Positions 23,506 to 32,036 of a DNA stretch of 32,688 bases are shown one piece after another (position 1 is the stretch's first letter; each line of letters starts with the position of its first letter). The notes beneath the pieces were generated by a model that had not been told where the DNA came from, did not search any database, and saw only the letters and a list, made by a program, of their open reading frames with translations. The position numbers and the translations under genes were made by a program. Location of the stretch: the NCBI GenBank assembly GCA_017886765.1, contig JAGHJI010000028.1, forward strand, positions 1 through 32,688, in the 5' to 3' direction. This stretch comes from Eubacterium sp. (GTDB lineage Bacteria; Bacillota; Clostridia; Oscillospirales; Acutalibacteraceae).

Positions 23506-26500
23506 TTATTCACCAACAAACACTACATTTTCGTCACCGAGTATTCGCCTGAGCTCACCAAGCTCGGTCTGATTTACCTCAACAAAGTCGCTCCGGGGCT
23601 GAAGCTCGTATCTGCTACTATCAATATAATAAAAATAAAGCGGAATGGTTCCTTCAAAAATGGTGGTGACTCTCTTTGCCAGCCAGATGTTTTCATCCTT
23701 TTCATTCTGAAATCTAAGGAAAAGCCCTGTCCTTCGGTGCTTTTTAGGCTTTTGCTGCGCATTTTCATCCGCGCCGCTATTCTCGGATGGAGGCGGCGCA
23801 ATTTCACTGGCAAGTATTTTGGCGTCTTTCTGCTCCTCCAGGGAAAGATTCCCGGTAACGCTGATTACGCTGCCCTCATAGAGCAGTTCGGAATACTGCT
23901 CAAGAGTTTTCGGAAATACAATGATTTCAATCGAGCCGTACAAATCCTCCGCAGTTATGAAAGCCATAGTGGCTCCGTTTCGTGTCTGCTTAAGGGTCAT
24001 ACGAGTAATAATACCGCAGAGTTTTACAACACTTTTGTCCTTGTTCTTTGACATACTGTCGTTTTCCGTGTCAATGAGATCAATGGTGTACGCATACCCC
24101 AGATTTCTGCAGATATCCGCGTACTTATCCATAGGATGACCGGAAAGGTAAAGGCCGGTCATTTCCTTTTCCATCTTCAGCAATTCCGGCTTGGGGAACT
24201 CAGCAACATCGGGCATTTCAAAATCCAGGGACATAATCTCACCCTGCCCCAGATCAAAGAAGCCGACCTGACCGTAGCGGGTGCTTTGCCTGTAATTTTC
24301 AAGATTCGTAACAAGAGAGGGTAGCGCCTGGAGCATCTGCCGTCTGTTTCCCTCAAAGCAGTCCATCGCGCCGCAGCGAATCAGACTTTCAACGGCACGG
24401 CGGTTAAAATGCCCTTCCTGCATACGTTTGCAGAAATCCATAAGATCGGTAAATCTACCGTTTTTACGTTCCTCAACCACTTCGTCAATAAAATCAGAGC
24501 CTACATTTTTTATGCCTAAGAGGCCATAGTTTATGACTCTGCCGTTGGCGGTAAAGCCCTTCATGGAGGTGTTGATATCCGGCGGACCCAGTCTTAATCC
24601 TAACCGCTTGCACTCCGCGGTGTACCTTGCGATTTTATTTGTCTGGTCGAGGACGGAGGTCATAAGCGCCGCCATAAACTCGGCAGGATAATAGCATTTC
24701 AGGTAAGCTGTCCTGTATGCGACGAGGGCGTAACAGGCAGCATGGGACTTGTTGAAAGCGTATTTGGCAAAGTCGGACATCTGGTCAAATATCGTATTTG
24801 CCGCCGCCGGGTCAATACCGTTTTTCTCACATCCGGCTATGAAATTCCCCCGCTCCTGCTCCATGACGTCGATCTTTTTCTTACTCATAGCGCGGCGGAC
24901 GATATCCGCTCTGCCGTATGAATATCCGGCAAGCTCACGGAAGATCTGCATGACCTGCTCCTGGTAGACCATACAGCCGTAAGTATTTTCAAGTATCGGT
25001 TTGAGCTTATCCGTAATATATCTTACCTTGGATGGATTATGGGAGTTTTCCACAAAGGTGTCAATCTGCTTGGCGGGACCCGGTCTGTAAAGAGAGGTTG
25101 CCGCGATAAGGTCTTCCAGCGCTCTCGGTTTCAGATTCGTCAGCATCTGCTTCATACCGGAGGACTCAAACTGGAATATACCCTCTGTCTGCCCCCTGGC
25201 AAACAGTTTATACACCTTTTCATCATCTATGGGAATTTTATTGATATCAATGCCTGCTGCCTTTGCGGCGTCATCAATAACCGTCAGCGTTCTGAGCCCG
25301 AGAAAATCCATTTTGAGCAGTCCCAGTTCCTCAAGGGTCGTCATAACATACTGCGTAACCGGCACCCCGTCATTTGTGGCAAGGGGTACATAGGTGGATA
25401 CCGGATCGTGGGTAATAACAACGCCTGCCGCATGGGTAGACGTATTTCTCGGCATACCTTCCACTTTTTTGGCGGTTTCAATCAGCTCTCTGACCTGCTG
25501 ATTTTCATGCATAAGGTCGGACAGTTCCTTTGATTTTTTTACTGCCTGGTCAATAGTGATATGAAAATCATTCGGCACCAGCTTGGCTACCGCGTCAACA
25601 GAGGCGTAGGACATCCCCATGGCTCTGCCCACATCACGTATGGCGGCACGGGTGGCAAGCGTACCAAAGGTAACGATCTGCGCCACATGGTCTGCGCCGT
25701 ATTTCTTGGTTACGTAGTCGATCACCTCGCCCCGTCTTTCATAGCAGAAATCAATGTCGAAATCCGGCATGGACACCCTTTCGGGATTGAGAAAACGCTC
25801 AAAAAGCAGATTATATTTCATGGGGTCAAGGTCAGTGATACCCATACAGTAGGCGGCTATGGAACCTGCGCCGGAGCCTCTGCCCGGACCTACCGGTATC
25901 CCCTTGCTTTTCGCGAACGTAACAAAATCCCAGACAATAAGGTAGTAATCCGTGTACCCCATTTTCTCAACCGTATTCAGTTCAAAATTCAGCCTGTCAT
26001 AATATTCCTCAGGAGGATTTTCACCGTAACGCCGTTTCATTCCCTGCATACAAAGCGTTTTGAAATATTCAAAATGGTCCATATTATTTGGCGTTTCATA
26101 ATAGGGAAGCTTTGTATGTCCGAACTCAAAATCGAAATTGCACCTGTCGGCAATCAGCTGGGTATTGTCAACCGCCTGGGGAACGTCGGAGAATATCTCT
26201 CTCATTTCCTCCTCGCTTTTCAGGTAAAACTCCTCGGCATGGAATTCAAGTCCGGTATCATCGCCCAAAACATGATTGGTTGCGATACAGATCAGCACCT
26301 GCTGAATTTTCGCGTCGGCCTTTTCAATGTAGTGCACATCGTTTGTAGCTGCCATCGGTATACCCGTTTCCCTTGAAATACGCTTGATTCCCTCGTTTAC
26401 GGAAAGCTGTTCGGGCAGTCCGTGATTCTGCAGTTCAAGATAATAGTTTCCTTCACCGAAAACATCACGGTACCACAGCGCAGTACGCTTTGCCTTGTCA

Positions 26501-26961
26501 TAATCCTTCTGTAAAATCGCCTGGGGTATCTCGCCGGCAAGGCAGGCTGAAAGGCATATGATACCCTCATGATACTTTTCAAGCAGGTCGTGATCTATCC
26601 TCGGTTTAAAATAGAAGCCCTCCGTAAAAGACTTTGACACCATATTGATCAGGTTTTTATACCCCGTTTCATTTTCACACAGCAGTATAAGGTGGTTATA
26701 ATCCTTGTCAAGCACCTTATCCCTGTCAAAACGGGTACGCGGAGCAACGTACACCTCGCATCCTATTACGGGCTTTATCCCTTCCTTTTTACACGCTTTA
26801 TAAAAATCAACAGCCCCGTACATATTACCGTGGTCGGTAATAGCAAGAGACTGCATACCAAGACTCTTTGCACGGCTGACCAGCTGCTCAATACGACAGG
26901 CGCCGTCAAGCAGTGAAAATTCCGTATGCGTGTGCAAATGAGTAAACATATTCTTTCCCAT
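23506..26961 (-). CDS. dnaE: DNA polymerase III subunit alpha (DnaE type)
   Basis: 1151 residues. A PHP domain (about 5-270) starts with 'THLHTHTEF' (H8, H10, H12). The polymerase core has GPGRGSGAGS (358-367) and catalytic aspartates D400, D402 and D404 in PDFDIDF. A helix-hairpin-helix region follows, and an OB-fold at about 965-1050 ('VKLCGIITRM'). Firmicutes usually also encode PolC elsewhere; in Bacillus, DnaE extends the RNA primer before PolC takes over. The ATG at 26961 follows GGAAAGG closely; a second in-frame ATG at 26949 is possible. The ribosome site lies in a hairpin. It is separated from whiA by terminator-like hairpins. Confidence 0.97.
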   Translation of the reverse strand: MGKNMFTHLHTHTEFSLLDGACRIEQLVSRAKSLGMQSLAITDHGNMYGAVDFYKACKKEGIKPVIGCEVYVAPRTRFDRDKVLDKDYNHLILLCENETGYKNLINMVSKSFTEGFYFKPRIDHDLLEKYHEGIICLSACLAGEIPQAILQKDYDKAKRTALWYRDVFGEGNYYLELQNHGLPEQLSVNEGIKRISRETGIPMAATNDVHYIEKADAKIQQVLICIATNHVLGDDTGLEFHAEEFYLKSEEEMREIFSDVPQAVDNTQLIADRCNFDFEFGHTKLPYYETPNNMDHFEYFKTLCMQGMKRRYGENPPEEYYDRLNFELNTVEKMGYTDYYLIVWDFVTFAKSKGIPVGPGRGSGAGSIAAYCMGITDLDPMKYNLLFERFLNPERVSMPDFDIDFCYERRGEVIDYVTKKYGADHVAQIVTFGTLATRAAIRDVGRAMGMSYASVDAVAKLVPNDFHITIDQAVKKSKELSDLMHENQQVRELIETAKKVEGMPRNTSTHAAGVVITHDPVSTYVPLATNDGVPVTQYVMTTLEELGLLKMDFLGLRTLTVIDDAAKAAGIDINKIPIDDEKVYKLFARGQTEGIFQFESSGMKQMLTNLKPRALEDLIAATSLYRPGPAKQIDTFVENSHNPSKVRYITDKLKPILENTYGCMVYQEQVMQIFRELAGYSYGRADIVRRAMSKKKIDVMEQERGNFIAGCEKNGIDPAAANTIFDQMSDFAKYAFNKSHAACYALVAYRTAYLKCYYPAEFMAALMTSVLDQTNKIARYTAECKRLGLRLGPPDINTSMKGFTANGRVINYGLLGIKNVGSDFIDEVVEERKNGRFTDLMDFCKRMQEGHFNRRAVESLIRCGAMDCFEGNRRQMLQALPSLVTNLENYRQSTRYGQVGFFDLGQGEIMSLDFEMPDVAEFPKPELLKMEKEMTGLYLSGHPMDKYADICRNLGYAYTIDLIDTENDSMSKNKDKSVVKLCGIITRMTLKQTRNGATMAFITAEDLYGSIEIIVFPKTLEQYSELLYEGSVISVTGNLSLEEQKDAKILASEIAPPPSENSGADENAQQKPKKHRRTGLFLRFQNEKDENIWLAKRVTTIFEGTIPLYFYYIDSSRYELQPRSDFVEVNQTELGELRRILGDENVVFVGE

Positions 26962-26975
26962 AGCCTTTCCGGCTA
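26961..26975 (-). promoter_or_regulatory. dnaE: Hairpin presenting the dnaE ribosome-binding site
   Basis: On the transcript, TAGCC-GGAAA-GGCTA: a 5-bp stem whose loop and 3' arm contain the GGAAAGG ribosome site and whose last base is the A of the dnaE ATG. The stretch 26970-26977 is also the exact complement of the loop of the upstream terminator (27010-27017). Confidence 0.5.
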
Positions 26976-26988
26976 CAAATCGCCTTAT

Positions 26989-27041
26989 AAAAAATTCCTA
27001 ACGCTTTACTGTAGCCGAATAAAGCGTATAACGGGAATTTT
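26989..27041 (-). terminator. Long hairpin terminator between whiA and dnaE
   Basis: The outer stem AAAATTCC/GGAATTTT (26991-26998 with 27034-27041) and inner stem ACGCTTTA/TAAAGCGT (27001-27008 with 27020-27027) are followed on the minus strand by TTTTTTATA. A short internal loop separates the stems. Confidence 0.78.
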
Positions 27042-27061
27042 GAGGTTGGCACAATCAAAAC

Positions 27062-27078
27062 CGTGTGATTTTCACACG
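27062..27078 (-). terminator. First hairpin after whiA
   Basis: CGTGTGA/TCACACG (27062-27068 with 27072-27078), three-base loop, followed on the minus strand by GTTTTGATT. It is a weaker T-run than the next hairpin; together they form a tandem terminator about 20-110 bases past the whiA stop. Confidence 0.6.
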
Positions 27079-27098
27079 ATTCTTCCTAAATATGATTT

Positions 27099-27986
27099 TC
27101 AATCTATTTCCTCAGCTATTTCAACGATTCTTTTCAGGCGGTGATTCACGCCTGAGCGGGACATACCGCTGAGTTTTGAGAGTTCGGACAGGGACGCCTC
27201 TGGATTGTCACGCCTTAAAACTGCCATTTCTTTTAAATCGCTTTTCAGATAATCCAGTCCCCTGGTCCGTTCAATTTTTTCAATAGCTTCCATTTGCGCC
27301 AGGCTTGCCCTGACGGTTTTGTCAATATTGGCTGTCTCGCAGTTTGCCGTCCGGTTCGCCTTGTTTCTAATATCCTTGACGATTTCAACATTCATCATCT
27401 CAAACATAGCGGAGGAAGCCCCCATGAGATAAAGACAATCTTCAATTGCCCCGCTGCCCTTAAAATAAACTATATTATATCCCTTTCTGTTTGAGAGCTT
27501 GGGGGACAGCTCCGTTTCCTCCAGAAAGGTCACAAGACTTCTGGAGAGATTCATATACGGCACCGTGAACTCCAGATGATAATCCTTTTTCGGGTCAGAC
27601 ACAGTACCGCAGGATAAAAAAGCGCCTGCCAAAAAAGCGTTGGGGCAATTTTGGCAGTCAAAGTTAGCGTGATTGATTTTAAGACTTCCGCCGTCCGAAT
27701 GTCCGAAAGCGCCCAGAATTTTATCGCAGTCGCTTTTTTTAGTTATGGCAACGGAATAACTCCTTCCCTTTGGCGACACATGGACGGCGCACCTGACATT
27801 ACAATACTTTTTTACCAGCTTTTTATAAAGGTTTGCTATTTTTTCATTTTCGGTCTGCATACTGATTCCGTATGCAGAAAAGCTTTTACCGAAGATCAGC
27901 ATACCGTACAGCATGGATTTTTCACAGCAGCTGCTTTCATATTCAATTTTAAGTAGCTCGTTTTTTACATCCTGTGAAAAAGACAT
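27099..27986 (-). CDS. whiA: DNA-binding protein WhiA
   Basis: 295 residues. WhiA combines a degenerate LAGLIDADG homing-endonuclease fold (about 10-200, seen as 'AFLAGAFLSCGTVSDP') with a C-terminal HTH ('SLSELSKLSGMSRSGVNHRLKRI' in parts). It controls sporulation division in Streptomyces and affects cell division in Bacillus. The ATG at 27986 is preferred because WhiA proteins begin MSFS; a GTG three codons earlier is open. It follows rapZ by 12 bases, so co-transcription is likely. The glmR/yvcK gene that commonly sits between rapZ and whiA is missing. Confidence 0.95.
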   Translation of the reverse strand: MSFSQDVKNELLKIEYESSCCEKSMLYGMLIFGKSFSAYGISMQTENEKIANLYKKLVKKYCNVRCAVHVSPKGRSYSVAITKKSDCDKILGAFGHSDGGSLKINHANFDCQNCPNAFLAGAFLSCGTVSDPKKDYHLEFTVPYMNLSRSLVTFLEETELSPKLSNRKGYNIVYFKGSGAIEDCLYLMGASSAMFEMMNVEIVKDIRNKANRTANCETANIDKTVRASLAQMEAIEKIERTRGLDYLKSDLKEMAVLRRDNPEASLSELSKLSGMSRSGVNHRLKRIVEIAEEID

Positions 27987-27998
27987 GGTTTCCACTCT

Positions 27999-28862
27999 TT
28001 ATTTTCTTTCTATATCCCGGTGATTTACGGACACATTGTCCCATTTTTTTGAGAAATGCTCCTTGAGCGCTTCGGCAATGGCAACGCTCCTGTGGTTTCC
28101 GCCGGTACAACCCACAGCCACCACAAACTGGCTTTTGCCTTCCTTTATGTAAAGAGGATTTAGAAAATCCAGCATATCAATAAGCCGTTTCAGCAGTTCA
28201 TTTGACTCGTCAAAAGAAAAGACGTAATCCCTTACCTCTTTGTCAAGCCCTGTTTTATTTCTGAGAGCGTCCACCCAGTAAGGATTCGGCAGGCAGCGCA
28301 CATCGATCACAAAATCCGCCTCGGAGGGAATGCCGTGCTTGAAGCCAAAGGACATACAGTGAATATTCATAACCTCACTGTCATCTCCCAGCAGAATCTG
28401 GGTCAGCCTTTCCCGCAGCTTTGCGGGGTCAAGGTCGGAAGTATCAATAACATGATCCGCCCGTGCCCTTAAAGGTGAAAGTATTTCCTTTTCATAGGCG
28501 ATTGCCTGTGAGATACTCCCCCCGAATTTATCGGCAAAGGGATGCTTTCTGCGTGTAAGCTTGTACCTTTTGAGCGCTTCCTTATCATTAATATCAAGAT
28601 AGATTACCTTTACGATATAACCGTAATTTTCAATTTCCGAAATGCTTTCAATAAGATTCTGAAAAACATGACGGGATCTTACGTCGGTAACCATCGCCAC
28701 CTTGGGATATTCCTCTCCTTTGGCAAGAATACCCACAAAAGTACCCATCAGCTGCGGCGGCATATTATCAATGCAGTAGTAGCTGACGTCCTCCATAAAT
28801 CTCATTGCGGTTGACTTGCCGGCGCCGCTGACGCCCGTAAGAACGACCAGTTCCTTATCCAT
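27999..28862 (-). CDS. rapZ: RNase adapter / nucleotide-binding protein RapZ (YvcJ)
   Basis: 287 residues. Walker A GVSGAGKS (10-17) opens the N-terminal nucleotide-binding domain. The C-terminal domain has 'FKHGIPSEADFVIDVRCLPNP' in adjoining parts and 'GCTGGNHRSVAIAEAL'. In E. coli RapZ senses glucosamine 6-phosphate and directs GlmZ decay; in Bacillus YvcJ binds nucleotides and affects competence. Its position after murB fits a cell-wall precursor role. The ATG follows GAGGTG and lies 26 bases after the murB stop. Confidence 0.97.
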   Translation of the reverse strand: MDKELVVLTGVSGAGKSTAMRFMEDVSYYCIDNMPPQLMGTFVGILAKGEEYPKVAMVTDVRSRHVFQNLIESISEIENYGYIVKVIYLDINDKEALKRYKLTRRKHPFADKFGGSISQAIAYEKEILSPLRARADHVIDTSDLDPAKLRERLTQILLGDDSEVMNIHCMSFGFKHGIPSEADFVIDVRCLPNPYWVDALRNKTGLDKEVRDYVFSFDESNELLKRLIDMLDFLNPLYIKEGKSQFVVAVGCTGGNHRSVAIAEALKEHFSKKWDNVSVNHRDIERK

Positions 28863-28888
28863 AGCTTACACACCTCTTTTGTTTTGAT

Positions 28889-29788
28889 TTATTTTGTGAC
28901 CCTGATTTCCATTTCCAGTCTTACGCCCTTTTTTTCATACACTGTATCGCTGCATATCCTGCAAAGCTCCAGAACGTCGCTGCAGGTGGCGCCGCCGGTA
29001 TTGATTACAAAGCCGGCATGTTTTTCACTAATCTGGGCGCCGCCCACGCTTCTGCCCTTAAGCCCGCATTCCTGTATCAGCGCTCCCGCATAATAACCCT
29101 CCGGTCTTTTAAATGTAGAACCGGCAGAGGGATACTCAAGGGGCTGTTTTTCCCTTCTGCGTGATATCAGGTCGTCCATTTTTTCTTTAATTTCCGATTT
29201 GTCTGCCTTTTTCAGTTTCAGATAAAGGCCCGTAATCACACATCCGTTATCATAATAAGCGGAATAACGGTACGACAGCTTCAAATCGTTATTTTCCAGA
29301 TAACCCGCATTGCCGTCGCTGTCAATATGACTGCATTTATATAAAACGTCCTTCATTTCGCCGCCGTATGCTCCCGCGTTCATAAACGCCGCTCCGCCGC
29401 ATGAGCCGGGAATACCGTAGGCAAACTCAAGACCGGACAAACCGTTTTCATATGCGAACCGGCACAACTTAATCAGCATTGCGCCGGCGGCGGCAAAAAC
29501 AGTCTCCTCATCAACAAGTCTGATTTCGGAAAAATGCTCGTCAAGTATCATAACGCATGCGTCAATACCCTTGTCGTCGACCAAAAGGTTGGAGCCGTTG
29601 CCCACAGCCAGCAGTCTTATACCGGAGGCTTTGCACGCTTTCACGATTTCGCTGATCTGTTTTTCACTTTCAGGATAGACCACCAGCCCGGCGTTACCCC
29701 CTATTTTAAACGTGGTATGCCTTGACATTGGCTCGTTTTCGGCATATTCACAACCGATTTTTTTGCAGAGTTCAATTATTCTTGTCAA
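28889..29788 (-). CDS. murB: UDP-N-acetylenolpyruvoylglucosamine reductase (TTG start)
   Basis: 299 residues. It reduces UDP-GlcNAc-enolpyruvate to UDP-MurNAc with NADPH, the second committed step of peptidoglycan precursor synthesis. Seen are 'SRHTTFKIGGNAGL' (FAD site), 'VGNGSNLLV', 'GIPGSCGGAAFMNAGAYGGE', and the catalytic serine in 'SAGSTFKRP'. The start is TTG at 29788 behind GGTGAT; the next in-frame ATG (codon 21, 'MSRHTTF') would cut into the FAD domain edge. It lies 13 bases after the ROK kinase gene. Confidence 0.96.
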   Translation of the reverse strand: MTRIIELCKKIGCEYAENEPMSRHTTFKIGGNAGLVVYPESEKQISEIVKACKASGIRLLAVGNGSNLLVDDKGIDACVMILDEHFSEIRLVDEETVFAAAGAMLIKLCRFAYENGLSGLEFAYGIPGSCGGAAFMNAGAYGGEMKDVLYKCSHIDSDGNAGYLENNDLKLSYRYSAYYDNGCVITGLYLKLKKADKSEIKEKMDDLISRRREKQPLEYPSAGSTFKRPEGYYAGALIQECGLKGRSVGGAQISEKHAGFVINTGGATCSDVLELCRICSDTVYEKKGVRLEMEIRVTK

Positions 29789-29801
29789 ACGTTATCACCG
29801 A

Positions 29802-30758
29802 TTAATTTTCTTTTACTTTTCCGAGGATTGCCGCGCCGATCACGCCGGCGTCATTGCCCAGCTGCGCCTTGACAATTTTGGTCTGGATTTTACTGTAAAT
29901 GGAATATCTTTCCGCCTGTACATACCTGCGCAGAGGTTTCATCAGCGTCTCCCCCTCATTGCATATACCGCCGCCTACGCAGATCACCTCCGGCTGCAGA
30001 GCATTGACCAGATTGATCAGTCCGCAGGCAACATATTTTATGTACTGGTCCACCACTTTAATTCCCGCTATGTCCCCTTTTCGCATGGCGTCAAAGGCAG
30101 TCCTTCCGGAGACCTTGCCTTCTTCGGCAGCAAGCTGATGCATAACGGAATCGGGATTTTCCTCCATCGCCCTTTCCGTCTGTCTAATCAGAGCGGTGGC
30201 AGACGCGTAAGCCTCCCAGCATCCCTTTCTGCCGCAGGTGCACTGCTCACCGTCAACATTTATAACCATATGTCCGCACTCACCGCCGGCAAAGTTTACG
30301 CCGTTTACAATCTTGCCGTCAACAATAATGCCGGAGCCGACTCCTGTTCCCAGAGTAACCGCTATAAAATCCTTGGCGCCGTTGCCCACGCCGGCATACG
30401 CCTCTCCCAGTGCCGCGCAGTTGGCGTCGTTTTCTATATATACCTTTTCAATGCCGAGCCTGTCAATCAGCATCTGTTTTGCCGGCACATTGTTAAAAAC
30501 AAGATTGTTGGCAAATTCAATCACGCCGTCGCCGTTTACCGTTCCCGGCGTGCCGAGTCCGACTGAATCAATATCCTTAACAGTCAGGCCCGCCTTGTCA
30601 ATCGCCTCAAAAGTCACCTTGGCTATATCGTCAAAAATTTCCTCCGCGCTTCTGGGACTGTTGGTTGCGGTTTTGGCAGAAGCAACAATCTCGTAACGGT
30701 CGTTCACTACTGATGAAACAATATTCGTGCCGCCCAAATCAATTCCTATACTATACAT
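29802..30758 (-). CDS. ROK-family sugar kinase, probably glucokinase
   Basis: 318 residues. The N-terminal phosphate-binding motif is IGIDLGGTN (4-12). 'ENDANCAALGEA' holds the catalytic aspartate. The zinc motif 'CTCGRKGCWEAYAS' and the histidine of 'GGECGHMVIN' mark a ROK kinase. It most resembles Gram-positive glucokinases, although ROK members also act on N-acetylmannosamine or fructose. The start at 30758 follows GGAGGA; a start at 30776, overlapping the hprK stop, lacks a ribosome site. It is 14 bases after hprK, suggesting joint expression of the regulator and a glycolytic entry enzyme. Confidence 0.93.
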   Translation of the reverse strand: MYSIGIDLGGTNIVSSVVNDRYEIVASAKTATNSPRSAEEIFDDIAKVTFEAIDKAGLTVKDIDSVGLGTPGTVNGDGVIEFANNLVFNNVPAKQMLIDRLGIEKVYIENDANCAALGEAYAGVGNGAKDFIAVTLGTGVGSGIIVDGKIVNGVNFAGGECGHMVINVDGEQCTCGRKGCWEAYASATALIRQTERAMEENPDSVMHQLAAEEGKVSGRTAFDAMRKGDIAGIKVVDQYIKYVACGLINLVNALQPEVICVGGGICNEGETLMKPLRRYVQAERYSIYSKIQTKIVKAQLGNDAGVIGAAILGKVKEN

Positions 30759-30772
30759 AAATCTGTCCTCCG

Positions 30773-31741
30773 TCATTCATTATTCTGCCAGATGTCGACC
30801 TCTTTATCCTCCGGCTGTACCTCATCCATACCGAGGCTTTTCATCAGGTCCCTGGCGGCATTATAGCCCATTTTTTTCTGTCTGTTATTCATTGCCGCAG
30901 TTTCAACAATAACGGCAAGATTACGTCCCGGCGTAATAGGGACCGTAATTGCAGGCACCTTTACATCAAGGATTTTTGCGTATTCATTGTCAAGTCCCAG
31001 CCGGTCGTAAGCCTTGGTGGAATCCCAGGCCTCAAGCTGAATGACCATATCAATTTTTTCACTGGGTTTAACGGCGCCCATACCGAATATTCTCCTGGCG
31101 TCGATAATACCTATACCTCTGAGCTCAATGAAATGGCGTATATTACTGGGTGAATTTCCCAGAAGGGAATTATCGCTGATCTTTCTTATTTCGACCGCGT
31201 CATCGGCAATCAGTCTGTGGCCTCGCTTTATGAGCTCTATGGCTGCCTCGCTTTTCCCGACTCCGCTTTCCCCTGTTATCAGGACGCCTTCGCCGTAAAC
31301 CTCCACAAGAACACCGTGCCTTGTGATTCTCGGCGCAAGCTCCTTGTTAAGATAAGCAATCAGCGCCGCAAGAAACGGCGAAGTCTCCTCCTGTGTTTTC
31401 AGCAAGGGGACCTCATAGGTCTTGCACGCGTCTATAAAATAGTCGGGGATTTCAAGACCCCTCGTTACAACTGCCGCCGCAGGTCTAAGGCTGAGCCAGT
31501 TGCCGAGAGCTTTGATACGGTCCTCATGATTCATATTGATCAGGAAGCCGAACTCTGTCCATCCCAGAATCTGTATTCTCAGCGGATCAAAATAATCCGT
31601 ATAACCGGTCAGAACGATTCCGGGTCTGTTGACCTCTGCTGTGGTTATCAGTATTTCATCAGCAGATTTCGGCAGATAAACGATATCAAGATTATTATTT
31701 TCAATTACATTTTCCAGTGAAACGGAATAAGAATGACACAT
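30773..31741 (-). CDS. hprK: HPr kinase/phosphorylase
   Basis: 322 residues. It phosphorylates Ser46 of HPr and removes the phosphate, controlling catabolite repression and PTS activity. The N-terminal domain spans about 1-130. The C-terminal kinase domain has 'RHGVLVEVYGEGVLITGESG' with Walker A GESGVGKS (157-164), 'IADDAVEIR' and the family signature 'AAMNNRQKKMG' (about 282-292). The ATG follows AAGGAG. It leads a run of minus-strand genes from a promoter at 31806-31834. Confidence 0.98.
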   Translation of the reverse strand: MCHSYSVSLENVIENNNLDIVYLPKSADEILITTAEVNRPGIVLTGYTDYFDPLRIQILGWTEFGFLINMNHEDRIKALGNWLSLRPAAAVVTRGLEIPDYFIDACKTYEVPLLKTQEETSPFLAALIAYLNKELAPRITRHGVLVEVYGEGVLITGESGVGKSEAAIELIKRGHRLIADDAVEIRKISDNSLLGNSPSNIRHFIELRGIGIIDARRIFGMGAVKPSEKIDMVIQLEAWDSTKAYDRLGLDNEYAKILDVKVPAITVPITPGRNLAVIVETAAMNNRQKKMGYNAARDLMKSLGMDEVQPEDKEVDIWQNNE

Positions 31742-31805
31742 ATATTCTCCTTAAGTACGGCAAATCCGGCAGTCAGTTTTATTGTTCCAAATAATATTCA
31801 TATTC

Positions 31806-31834
31806 ATTATAAAGTATTGATACAACTTAATCAA
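31806..31834 (-). promoter_or_regulatory. hprK operon promoter
   Basis: On the minus strand, TTGATT (31834-31829), 17 bases, TATAAT (31811-31806). The start site is expected about 55 bases before the hprK ATG. Confidence 0.82.
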
Positions 31835-31842
31835 GGGATTTT

Positions 31843-31979
31843 TTACAAATTACAATAGTAAATTATCCCCTTGCAATATTTACATATTCCTCATTTTATG
31901 ATAAACTTGTTAAGTATTGTTTACGCATGATAAAAATGCAGGTAAAAGATTTGTAAACGGTTATTACAATTTTTATTTT
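31843..31979 (+). promoter_or_regulatory. Upstream region of the glycosyltransferase gene: candidate promoter and TTACAA repeats
   Basis: The 295-base hprK-glycosyltransferase gap holds no gene. TTGTAA (31951-31956), 17 bases, TATTTT (31974-31979) is a possible promoter; TTTACA-17-TAAACT near 31880-31910 is another. TTACAA occurs at 31843-31848, 31850-31855 and 31964-31969, and inverted at 31951-31956. In such AT-rich DNA the repeats may be chance. Confidence 0.35.
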
Positions 31980-32036
31980 AGTAATGACGCAGCCTGCCCC
32001 AACTCAAATGATTACGACAGAATTGAGGTATTATTT

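Noticed and set aside
23481-23510. Inverted repeat AATAAAAC/GTTTTATT at the dnaE stop as a terminator.
   Set aside because: No T-run follows on the minus strand and the stem is all A/T apart from one pair.
25561-26376. A 271-codon open frame antisense to dnaE.
   Set aside because: It lies entirely within the conserved PHP/polymerase region of dnaE, and its translation is not protein-like.
29712-30566. A 284-codon plus-strand open frame across murB and the ROK kinase gene.
   Set aside because: It is antisense to two confirmed genes and spans their junction; its content reflects their codon bias.
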